Source: Pseudomonas sp. Irchel s3h17 (GTDB lineage Bacteria > Pseudomonadota > Gammaproteobacteria > Pseudomonadales > Pseudomonadaceae). From it: 64,000 nucleotides of DNA. Each line of letters opens with the position of its first letter. Within the stretch, counting starts at the first letter, position 1. Under the pieces are notes generated by a model. It was given only the letters and a program-made list of their open reading frames with translations, did no database searches and was not told the origin of the DNA. This document shows positions 55,067-62,614 of the stretch, piece after piece. The DNA lies in the NCBI RefSeq assembly GCF_900187505.1, contig NZ_FYDL01000001.1:372001-436000 (forward strand), read 5' to 3'. Made by a program: the position numbers and the translations under genes.

Positions 55067-55368
55067 GGCCCTTGACCCCCTTGCGCACGTGGAACGCCGA
55101 TAAGCAAACGCGTCAGGTCCGCATGGTCGTCGACATCCAGAGTTAAGCAGTCATTCCGTGCCTTAGTGTGTGGTTGCAAGGATTCGGTCATTTCACTTGC
55201 GTGTAACTCCAGGCGCCTGGTTTCACTCTTGTACAGTTCAGTCGACAGATTGAGCTTGTTCAAGAACGGCTGGCTGTTTTGCGCCAACAGGTGCAACGGG
55301 CGGCGATTGATCGTGCGCAGGGCATCAGCATCATCCATGACAAGAAATACCGTATCGGCAGTGATCAT
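55051..55368 (-). CDS. Hypothetical 105-aa protein
   Basis: I do not recognise this protein. It is cytoplasmic, with no membrane segment, and has a polar middle (NLSTELYKSETRRLELHASEMTE). GGAAA precedes the ATG. Its end overlaps the start of the ToxR-like gene by 16 nt on the same strand, which supports expression as a unit. It could be spurious, but its composition is unlike the antisense frames elsewhere. Confidence 0.5.
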   Translation of the reverse strand: MITADTVFLVMDDADALRTINRRPLHLLAQNSQPFLNKLNLSTELYKSETRRLELHASEMTESLQPHTKARNDCLTLDVDDHADLTRLLIGVPRAQGGQGPWAEC

Positions 55369-55898
55369 TGGGGTTTCCGGGCGGCGTGTTCAGGTCAGAC
55401 AAGAGAGCCGACGCACATCGACATTTTTCGGGGGCACGGGAGTGTGTCGCTCAGGTATCGGTTGCGGGCTTGCTGCCTGGCCTGGCCCAACAACGGTCGC
55501 CGTGGATCAAACACCCTCTTTGATCCCGGCCAATTCACTGCATTAAGGCATAGCCCTCTAAAGGCCGCTGTGAATTGGAATGAGCCGCGCCCGGATGGAC
55601 GATGAAAATATTGAAAAGCGATGAATGTCCATGAAATAGGTGGGGGTGATGATCATTCACCCATGCAGTGCTCAGCGCGGAGGCTCAGCGCCTGTAAAGA
55701 TGCAAATCCGGGATTCGGTTTACCCCGCGCCACGATGAGTGTCGCCGTCCAGGCAACGAGCACACCCTGTCGACCAAAGCGCCTTTTTGTTGCCCCAGTC
55801 TCTGCAGGACCAACCATCGACGGCCGGGGGCCTGTCAGGTGCATGCGCGGTGTTTGAACTAAGGTCATTCAGTAGCCCCCCAACCCGGTACGCACCTG
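55369..55898. other. Gene-poor gap before marC
   Basis: These 530 bp show only short frames on both strands (up to 78 codons) without ribosome sites or recognisable sequence. The region can hold the promoter of the 105-aa gene and of marC. I see no repeats or RNA gene. Confidence 0.5.
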
Positions 55899-56558
55899 AT
55901 GAACGCGCACATCACACAATTCCTTGGCATGTTCACCACGCTACTGGCAATCATCAATCCCCTGGAGGCCATCCCGGTGTTCCTCGGCCTGCTGCAAGGC
56001 AAGAGCGACGCCGAGCACCGCCAGGTGGCACGCAAGGCCTGTTTCTACGCGCTGCTGCTGATGTTCTTCTTCCTCATTTTCGGCAACCTGTTATTGCGCC
56101 TGTTCGAGGTGCCATTGAGCATGATCCGGGTAGTGGGCGGGGTGATCCTGATGCGTATCGGCTTCGAGCTATTCGCCCCCTCGCCCGCCAGCAACCTGGT
56201 CCCCAGCGCAGGCAAGGGCGACCAGGACGTATCCTTCATTCCCTTGGCCATGCCGATCATGTTCGGCCCGGGCGCCATCGCCACGGTGATCGGCCTGACC
56301 AGCACCATCAAGGACTCCGACCGCGCCGTGATCTCTTTCGCCGTAGTCGCCCTGGCCATCTGCGCCACCATGCTCACCGTCTACCTGTCCCTGGTCTACG
56401 CGAAGAACATCCTCAAGAAAATCGGCCCGCAAGGCATAGACGCCGCCACCCGCATCGTTGGCTTCTTCGTCTCCGCCATGGGTGTCGGCTTGATCTTCCA
56501 CGGCACGGTTGAGTTTCTGCAGTCCTACGGGGTGCTGCTCAATGGTGTCGTGAAGTAA
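55899..56558 (+). CDS. MarC-family integral membrane protein
   Basis: The 219-aa protein has six membrane segments and the MarC/UPF0056 pattern: FLGMFTTLLAIINPLEAIPVFLGLL at the start, then RVVGGVILMRIGFELFA and FIPLAMPIMFGPGAIATVIGLTS. The family's transported substrate is unknown. The ribosome site is weak. It is monocistronic. Confidence 0.9.
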   Translation: MNAHITQFLGMFTTLLAIINPLEAIPVFLGLLQGKSDAEHRQVARKACFYALLLMFFFLIFGNLLLRLFEVPLSMIRVVGGVILMRIGFELFAPSPASNLVPSAGKGDQDVSFIPLAMPIMFGPGAIATVIGLTSTIKDSDRAVISFAVVALAICATMLTVYLSLVYAKNILKKIGPQGIDAATRIVGFFVSAMGVGLIFHGTVEFLQSYGVLLNGVVK

Positions 56559-56711
56559 TGGCCGGAGGGTGGGGTGTGAAGGTACGCGTGCCGACGTTAC
56601 CCGACGCCTGGATAAGCGGCATGATCCCTTGCGTCGCGTACCGTTGCGGAGCACTTTGAATCGCCCCGGGTTTCGTAGCCATTTTCCAACTGGCCTTTCC
56701 GAATTGCCAAG

Positions 56712-57383
56712 CTACGCCCGCAGCTCGTGCTCGAACTCAGCCGAATCCTGGGTGTTAACCGCCGACAAAAGTAGCCGACACTGCCATTTCTGATGCGCGC
56801 GCCACATCAGCCCGCATGCTTCGCCTTGTTCGATGCAGCCTTGCTTGACCACATCCCCGGTGCGATACAGGTAGCGCACCAGCTCGGTCAGCTCCTTCTC
56901 CGGCCACTGGCAGCCATGCTTTCTCAGCAATACCAGCATATTGCTGAGCTGAACGGCCTCATGCTCGGCTTCCAGTTCATGCAACTCCGGAATCACATCC
57001 ATGGCCTGCCAAAGCGCACCGTAGCCGGAGAACTCCTGCTCGATCAGATCGATCATGTCATCCAGTGCGCTCCACGTTTCGATCAGGCCTGACTTGCCTT
57101 CGAAAATCGCCTTTTCCCGACTGCGGATAGCGTCCAGCCATTGCTGTCCCAGGCGATACACAATCGACTCTTTATTCGGAAAAAAGCGGTAGAGCGACTT
57201 GATGTCGATGCCGGAGCGTTCGGCGATGGCATTGGTGTTCAACTGGGTGATGCCACCCTCCTTGAGTAGTTCCAGCGTCGCCTGCTCGACCTTCTTGATG
57301 ATTTCAAGGGTTCGTTGCTGGCGCGGCTCACGGCGCATTTTCAAGTCTTGCGGAATCATCAAGTGCCCAGCCCTATCTTTCAT
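56712..57383 (-). CDS. TetR-family transcriptional regulator
   Basis: The protein (223 aa from this start) has the TetR helix-turn-helix (about 22-66: IIKKVEQATLELLKEGGITQLNTNAIAERSGIDIKSLYRFFPNKESIV) and a helical ligand domain. The start is unclear: the frame opens at 57431, and ATGs at 57383, 57359 and 57338 all lack a clear ribosome site; I use 57383. It is divergent from the amidohydrolase lipoprotein gene at 57501, and a perfect palindrome lies between them, so it most likely represses that gene and itself. Confidence 0.88.
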   Translation of the reverse strand: MKDRAGHLMIPQDLKMRREPRQQRTLEIIKKVEQATLELLKEGGITQLNTNAIAERSGIDIKSLYRFFPNKESIVYRLGQQWLDAIRSREKAIFEGKSGLIETWSALDDMIDLIEQEFSGYGALWQAMDVIPELHELEAEHEAVQLSNMLVLLRKHGCQWPEKELTELVRYLYRTGDVVKQGCIEQGEACGLMWRAHQKWQCRLLLSAVNTQDSAEFEHELRA

Positions 57384-57464
57384 TGATGCGCATTTCACAT
57401 TGACTTGGCCGACAGAGTCAAACCGTAGCAATTGATGACCCGGAGTAACGCTGGTAGAAACACA

Positions 57465-57486
57465 AATTACAGTAATTACTGTAATT
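57465..57486. promoter_or_regulatory. 22-bp perfect palindrome, candidate TetR operator
   Basis: The 22 bases are a perfect inverted repeat with core TTACAGTAATTACTGTAA, made of the half TTACAGTAA and its complement. It lies 14 bp before the amidohydrolase ATG and between the two divergent genes, which is where a TetR dimer would act. The pattern is seen directly; binding is inferred. Confidence 0.75.
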
Positions 57487-57500
57487 AAACTGGAGATTTT

Positions 57501-59441
57501 ATGCGGCTCAAATCAAAACAACACCTGACGCTTTCCTCCCTCGCTTTGCTCTCTGGCCTCACCGGATGCAGTCAGACGCTAACCCCGGTCGCCGATAACA
57601 GTAACAACACGGTGTACCTCAACGGCCAGATTTATACCCAGGATGCCCAACGCCAGAAGGTTGAAGCCATCGCCGTCTCGAATGACACGTTCGTCTATTC
57701 CGGTAACCGGGAAGGTGCGGAACGCTTCATCAGCCAAGGTTATCGCGTGGTTGACCTAGGTAATAAGATGGTTCTGCCAGGACTGCACGACAACCACATC
57801 CATGTGCTTGGCACGGTCCCCCTGGATGTCTGTGACCTCGAAGGCAAGGGTGTGAACCTCGATCAACTGGCCAGCAAAGTAAAGGAATGCTTGCCCCGCT
57901 ACGCCAGAGAACCCGGGGCCTGGCTGAAAATCGAGCAGTGGGTTCCCTATGAAAATAACGAACCAACCGACAACTACAAAACCATCCGCCAAGCGCTGGA
58001 TGCTGTCGCTGACGGCCACCCTATTATCCTTTCCGGCGTAGACGGCCACGCCAGTGCCTACAACTCGAAAGCCTTGGGCACGGCTCAGGACGATAACGGC
58101 AAGACCGTCGGTTTCAATGCAAAAAGCCTGGCCAAGGGGGGTGTGTTCGCCGAGCTGGCGCCCTACGTCAACCTGGACAGCGGGGTGGTCCGCGATGCGG
58201 CCAAGGAAAAAATTCCGGTTGGCAACTTCGACATGTTTGCTCAAGAGGTGGGCGATCCGCGCGGCGAAGCAATTTACGGCGCCATCCTGCCGAAAGTCGC
58301 ACACGTCATGGCGCAAAGTGGCATCACCAGTATTCAGGATGCCTGCAGCAATGACTTCATCCGCGAACAGCTGGTGAAGATGCAGCAGCAAGACCTGCTA
58401 AATATGCGAGTCACTGCCGCCACCTGCTTCATTTCCGACGATTACAAGGGCAAAGTGGATATTTCCGGCCACCTGAAAAAAGCTCAGGAAGTACGCGCCG
58501 CGTTCGCTGATAATCCATTGATCAAAGCGGATGCGGTGAAAATCTTTGCCGACGGCGTGCTCGAAGGCGACCCTTTCAGCAAACCTCCGTTCTCCCCCAA
58601 CGCCGGCATGCTGCACAATTATCAGACGCCACACCTCAAGCAGAACGAAGACACCGGCGACGTCACTGTCATCAAGGACAGCGACGACTCTCAGAACAAC
58701 GGCATCGTCAATTACAAAGCAGAAGACTTCAAGAATTACGCCAGCGCACTCGATGCCGACGGCTTCAGCATCCATGTCCACAGCATCGGTGACCGCGCCA
58801 CTCGCGTTACGATTGATGCATTGGAAGCAGCCCGTCAGCGCAATGGCGATCGCCACATCCCGCACACCATCGCTCACTTGCAGGTGGTCCACCCGGACGA
58901 CCAGAAGCGTCTCGGCGAACTTGGCACATACCTCACTTACACCTATGCCTGGGTCAACCAGCAACCCGAATATGACATGCTGATTACCCCATTCCTGGAA
59001 CACAGTAGAAAAGGTCAAGACACCAACGATCTGCTCTACAACCCAAAAAACTACACCTGGGGAGCCATCTACCCGGTAGGCAGTACTGCTAAGGCCGGCG
59101 CTGTACTGGTGGCGGGCAGCGATGCACCGGTCGACTCTCGCGATCCACGGCCGTTCATGAACATCGCGGCCGGCATCACTCGCGCCATCCCCGGCCAACC
59201 GGCCTACAACGCCAAGCAGAGCGCTACGCTGGAACAGATGTTGGACGCCTACACCATCAACGGTGCCCGCGCAGTGCGCCAGGAAAAACTCATCGGCTCG
59301 ATTGAGCCGGGCAAGTCCGCCGACTTCATCGTCCTGGACCGAAACCTGTTCGATCTGGTCCAGCAGGGTAAACCTGAGCAGATCGCTGAAACCCAAGTGA
59401 TGCAGACAGTGTTTCGTGGCAAAACCGTCTATAGCCAATAG
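57501..59441 (+). CDS. Exported amidohydrolase-family lipoprotein (YtcJ-like)
   Basis: The 646-aa protein has a lipoprotein signal (LLSGLTGC, lipid Cys at 23) and an amidohydrolase_3 domain: metal HxH His99 and His101 in GLHDNHIHVLG, further histidines in IHVHSIGDRA and HTIAHLQVVHP, and an Asp in AGSDAPVDSRDP. It probably cleaves an amide or carbamate outside the inner membrane. CTGGAG precedes the ATG. It is under the palindrome at 57465 and ends at a strong terminator. Confidence 0.9.
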   Translation: MRLKSKQHLTLSSLALLSGLTGCSQTLTPVADNSNNTVYLNGQIYTQDAQRQKVEAIAVSNDTFVYSGNREGAERFISQGYRVVDLGNKMVLPGLHDNHIHVLGTVPLDVCDLEGKGVNLDQLASKVKECLPRYAREPGAWLKIEQWVPYENNEPTDNYKTIRQALDAVADGHPIILSGVDGHASAYNSKALGTAQDDNGKTVGFNAKSLAKGGVFAELAPYVNLDSGVVRDAAKEKIPVGNFDMFAQEVGDPRGEAIYGAILPKVAHVMAQSGITSIQDACSNDFIREQLVKMQQQDLLNMRVTAATCFISDDYKGKVDISGHLKKAQEVRAAFADNPLIKADAVKIFADGVLEGDPFSKPPFSPNAGMLHNYQTPHLKQNEDTGDVTVIKDSDDSQNNGIVNYKAEDFKNYASALDADGFSIHVHSIGDRATRVTIDALEAARQRNGDRHIPHTIAHLQVVHPDDQKRLGELGTYLTYTYAWVNQQPEYDMLITPFLEHSRKGQDTNDLLYNPKNYTWGAIYPVGSTAKAGAVLVAGSDAPVDSRDPRPFMNIAAGITRAIPGQPAYNAKQSATLEQMLDAYTINGARAVRQEKLIGSIEPGKSADFIVLDRNLFDLVQQGKPEQIAETQVMQTVFRGKTVYSQ

Positions 59442-59530
59442 ACCAACACCGCCAGAAGTAAAAATCAGCCATTTGCGCCTGATGCCAGCCAGTTAAGTCC
59501 TCATGCCTGATCGTTGGCCGCAAGCAATCA

Positions 59531-59565
59531 AAATCCGATGCCTTGACCGGCATCGGATTTTTTTT
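59531..59565. terminator. Strong intrinsic terminator, shared by convergent genes
   Basis: AAATCCGATGCC (59531-59542) pairs perfectly with GGCATCGGATTT (59549-59560) around a 6-nt loop, followed by an eight-T run to 59565. It is between the amidohydrolase stop (59441) and the DUF1329 stop (59614), and the A-rich left side makes it work from both directions. Confidence 0.9.
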
Positions 59566-59613
59566 GCGCCTCACTCAGGCACCTGGACTGGCCTCCACCC
59601 CATGCGCCTGGGC

Positions 59614-60936
59614 CTAGCGAATGCCGGCACCCGCCATGGACTCCGGTACCCACTGCGCCGTCGATAGCGGCTCGATATACCGAATACCGCCATGGGGGCC
59701 TACCACGCCATTGATGTTGTAGGAGCCGCGCGACAGATCGTACGTCATGAAAGGGGTGGCGTCCGGGACCTGCTGGTCATAGCTCTGGCTGAGGAAAGCG
59801 AAGGAGCCACGGTAAAGCTCGCCACTCATGCCGTACTGGTCGGAGGCCAGAGCGGCCCAGGTGTCCTCATCCAGGTAAAAGCGACGTTTCTGGTAGATGT
59901 GCGTTGCACCGGGCTTGAGGTTGCCCTCCACCACGTAGACGCGGTGTTTTTCCCAGCGTACGAAGTCCGGGGAAATGTAATTGGGGGTGGTCAGCGACGC
60001 GGCATCCCGCGCATAGGTCAGTTTGTAGGTGTTGTAGGGCACGATCATTTCTTGCTTGCCCACCAGCGTCCAGTCATACAGTTCGAGGGCACGCGCGGTA
60101 CCGGGGTTCGGTGTGTCGTAGGCCAGGATCGAAATCTGTTTGACCCGGCGCTGGGCCGGCATGTACTGCCAGGCACGGCCAGGACGCTGCAGCGGGTTGG
60201 TGGCGTTCTTGAGCATAATCGACTCGCCGGCTCGCCGCGCAGGTCCGGTATAGGACAGTTTCAACTGGTAGTAGAGGTCGGAGTTGTTGATGGGCTTCGA
60301 CATGTTCTCGTAAATCGGGAAGGAGGCATATGCCGCGCCGGTGACGACCAGGCTTGGTACTCCCGCCGAGTCGACGCTCCAGGAGTCGTACTTGGAATGG
60401 ATGTTGACGCCCTGGTAGCGCAGCAGGAAATTCCACATCGCCTCGGCACCCGATTGCGGGATCGGGAACGGCACACCGGGCAATACATTGTCGAAGGCTA
60501 TCCCATCGTCGAGGGACCTGGCGGCGGTGGCGTTCTTGCGGCTATTGTCCAGTACCGCCTGCGGCAGCGCAGCGGTGCGGTGGGTTGGATACACGTCGAT
60601 GCGGTAGCCGGGGTAGCGCCTGGCCAACTCGACAGTGGTGGCCGTCAGCAAGCCCTTGTACTGGTCGACGTTCTTGCCATTGATCACCAGCAGCGGTTTC
60701 TCGTGCGCATAGGGGTCCGGGCGCATGCTATCACCGGCCTTGAAGCTGGCCGGGGCAGTGGTCAGGCCACCGCTATAAGGCGGAATGGAACCATCGGCAT
60801 TACCCGCTTTTTCAGCCCCCACCAGCGTCAGCCTGGTACCCAGTTCGGCGGCTTCCTGACTTGATACCAATGCCTGTGCATCAATGGCCAGCGCCATGAG
60901 GAGTGAAGCAGCGAGAAGACTTTTCACGAATTTCAT
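59614..60936 (-). CDS. DUF1329 outer-membrane lipoprotein-sorting-like protein
   Basis: The 440-aa protein has a signal peptide (MKFVKSLLAASLLMALAIDAQA) and the DUF1329 pattern: LTLVGAEKAGNADGSIPPYSGGLTTAP near 35-61, AWQYMPAQRRVKQIS near 265, RDAASLTTPNYISPDFVRWEKHRVYVVEGNLKPG near 328-361, with a tyrosine-rich end. The family is found beside RND efflux and sterol/aromatic degradation genes, but its role is not settled. ATG 60936 with AGGAG upstream is used, not the open upstream frame. It is convergent with the amidohydrolase. Confidence 0.9.
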   Translation of the reverse strand: MKFVKSLLAASLLMALAIDAQALVSSQEAAELGTRLTLVGAEKAGNADGSIPPYSGGLTTAPASFKAGDSMRPDPYAHEKPLLVINGKNVDQYKGLLTATTVELARRYPGYRIDVYPTHRTAALPQAVLDNSRKNATAARSLDDGIAFDNVLPGVPFPIPQSGAEAMWNFLLRYQGVNIHSKYDSWSVDSAGVPSLVVTGAAYASFPIYENMSKPINNSDLYYQLKLSYTGPARRAGESIMLKNATNPLQRPGRAWQYMPAQRRVKQISILAYDTPNPGTARALELYDWTLVGKQEMIVPYNTYKLTYARDAASLTTPNYISPDFVRWEKHRVYVVEGNLKPGATHIYQKRRFYLDEDTWAALASDQYGMSGELYRGSFAFLSQSYDQQVPDATPFMTYDLSRGSYNINGVVGPHGGIRYIEPLSTAQWVPESMAGAGIR

Positions 60937-61496
60937 ATTGTTATTCTCCTGCTTAGCGTACCAAGCAACTCGTGACTCAAGCGAAGCAGTCGCATCCGGC
61001 GGTTCAAGCGGCAGTACGCTGTACACACCGCCTCGGATCACGGCCTTCCAAGGCTGGCAGTGCATTCACACAGGGCTGGCAAAATCATCGCGTTGCGCCG
61101 GCCTGCCGTTTGCCCGCCTGGTTATGTTCGCCTTGTGGGCAACCAGACTGGCTCAATCGCCAGATGCGTTTTTATGACTGACATTAAGGGCCCCAAAATG
61201 GGGGGGAGCTTTTCATTCGACGACAGTCGCTTGGCTATTCATGACAGACCCGGAATATCCCGCGGGCATGCCGGCGGTGGTTGCTTCAGTCAGGACCGGC
61301 AGCGCCTTTTCAAAGCCGTATGGCGTTTCCGTTACTCACGTCAAGCAACCGCTCTGACCTCGCTCACAGCACAGTCAATCCAGGCAGCCCCTGCCCTTGC
61401 CAGCTCTCGGGCCTTGCCTTCGCTAATGCCCTAGTGCCTGCCCACACGAACCATGTGCCACTGCTTGACGTATCAGCGCGAAAGTCGGAGATGTAG
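60937..61496. other. Gene-free stretch before the integrase remnant
   Basis: These 560 bp contain the DUF1329 promoter and then sequence with only short unrelated frames. I looked for a tRNA that could serve as an integration site and found none. It is probably the scar between the core chromosome and the acquired segment. Confidence 0.45.
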
Positions 61497-61601
61497 ATGG
61501 GTCGACTATTTGACGATGACGAATCGAAGTTCATCCCCGGGCTGAAGCAGGTACGCAACGCATTCGACGCCGTGTCTATCGAAGCGCCCCCCCTCAGGTG
61601 A
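61497..61601 (+). CDS. Short ORF (34 aa) before the integrase fragment
   Basis: ATG 61497 opens MGRLFDDDESKFIPGLKQVR... and stops at 61601, its stop overlapping the GTG of the integrase fragment. It has CGGAG 7 nt upstream. I do not recognise it; it may be the N-terminal remnant of a phage or island gene. Confidence 0.3.
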   Translation: MGRLFDDDESKFIPGLKQVRNAFDAVSIEAPPLR

Positions 61602-62122
61602 TCGCCCAGGCGCCACCTGAACTACAAGACGCGATGGACCTGGCCTATCTGACCGCTCAACGGCCGGCCGACGTGCTGAAGGCCTCAACCAACGACCTCA
61701 ACAATGGCTTCCTGCTGGTGGGCCGGGGCAAGACCGAGAAACGCCTGCGCATCCGCCTACACGACGGGACAGATGCATCAAACCTCAGCACCTTCCTCGA
61801 TGCCCTGCTTGAGCGCAAAGCCATGGCCGGCATCAGAAGTTCAAGTCTGATCACCAACCAGGCGGGCCTGCGAATGAGTTACGCCGTGCTGAGAAATCGC
61901 TGGGATCAAGCCCGAGAGAAAGCAGCCACGAAGGCCGCAACCGAAGGTAATGCGACGCTTGCCACCACGATCCGCCAGTTCCAATTCCGCGACATCCGAC
62001 CAAAAGCCGCCAGCGAAATCGACGACATTGGTCATGCCAGCAGGCTGCTTGGTCATTCAGCGCAGGAGATGACGAAAAAGGTTTATCGCCGCGTTGGCGA
62101 AATTGTACGTCCCACAAAATAA
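61598..62122 (+). pseudogene. Tyrosine recombinase/integrase, C-terminal catalytic fragment
   Basis: The 174-aa product is the catalytic half of a phage-type tyrosine recombinase: box I Arg in AYLTAQRPADVLKAS, box II in FRDIRPKAAS, the LLGHS histidine, and the nucleophile Tyr in KKVYRRVGE. The N-terminal core-binding domain (about 150-200 residues in full proteins) is missing, and no start lies further upstream in frame. So the element that carried it was truncated and cannot move by itself unless the missing part lies elsewhere. Confidence 0.8.
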
Positions 62123-62248
62123 CTATGGGGCGCAATGGGTCGCTTCCAGTTATCTCTGAAAGGCACGAATCCACAACCCATAGCAGCCCTTCGCGATAGG
62201 CAGAAAACGGCCAGAAGCAGACGTTCAGGCCAGGTTCGCTGTCGGCCC

Positions 62249-62406
62249 AGGCTGTGTAAAAACGCCTGCATCATTTTTTAGGTCTGCGTTGCTACGTGAA
62301 ATCTGCGGGAGTTCTGGTCAAATCAAGACCTGAAATTTGCGTGGGATCGCGTTATTTGACCCGATTCAGATCGCCGTTAGTGGTCGAGAACGTTTTTACA
62401 CAGCCT
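62249..62406. mobile_element. 158-bp MITE-like element with perfect 16-bp inverted ends
   Basis: AGGCTGTGTAAAAACG at 62249-62264 is exactly the reverse complement of CGTTTTTACACAGCCT at 62391-62406. The 126 bp between them carry no gene. Short terminal repeats with no transposase are the mark of a miniature element mobilised by an insertion sequence. A 13-bp direct repeat, CGGCCAGAAGCAG, occurs at 62208-62220 and again directly after the right end at 62407-62419. Confidence 0.75.
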
Positions 62407-62614
62407 CGGCCAGAAGCAGTCGCTGGAACCAGTGGCGGTTCAAGATGCGAGGATGACTAGTCTCGATCCAAAGCTTATGCCCAGAACAAAAACGGGAGAA
62501 AGTGCCGTTCGGTTCCCATGTCACCTTCCAATTAACAATCCAACTCCAAGCATTCCTGACGCCAGCTTCTGGGCCATGCTAGATTTGAAAGCTATCACAG
62601 AGAAGGATGGCGCT

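Noticed and set aside
61066..61496. Possible island attachment site or tRNA before the integrase fragment
   Set aside because: I found no tRNA-like fold and no direct repeat that would pair with another end inside the window.
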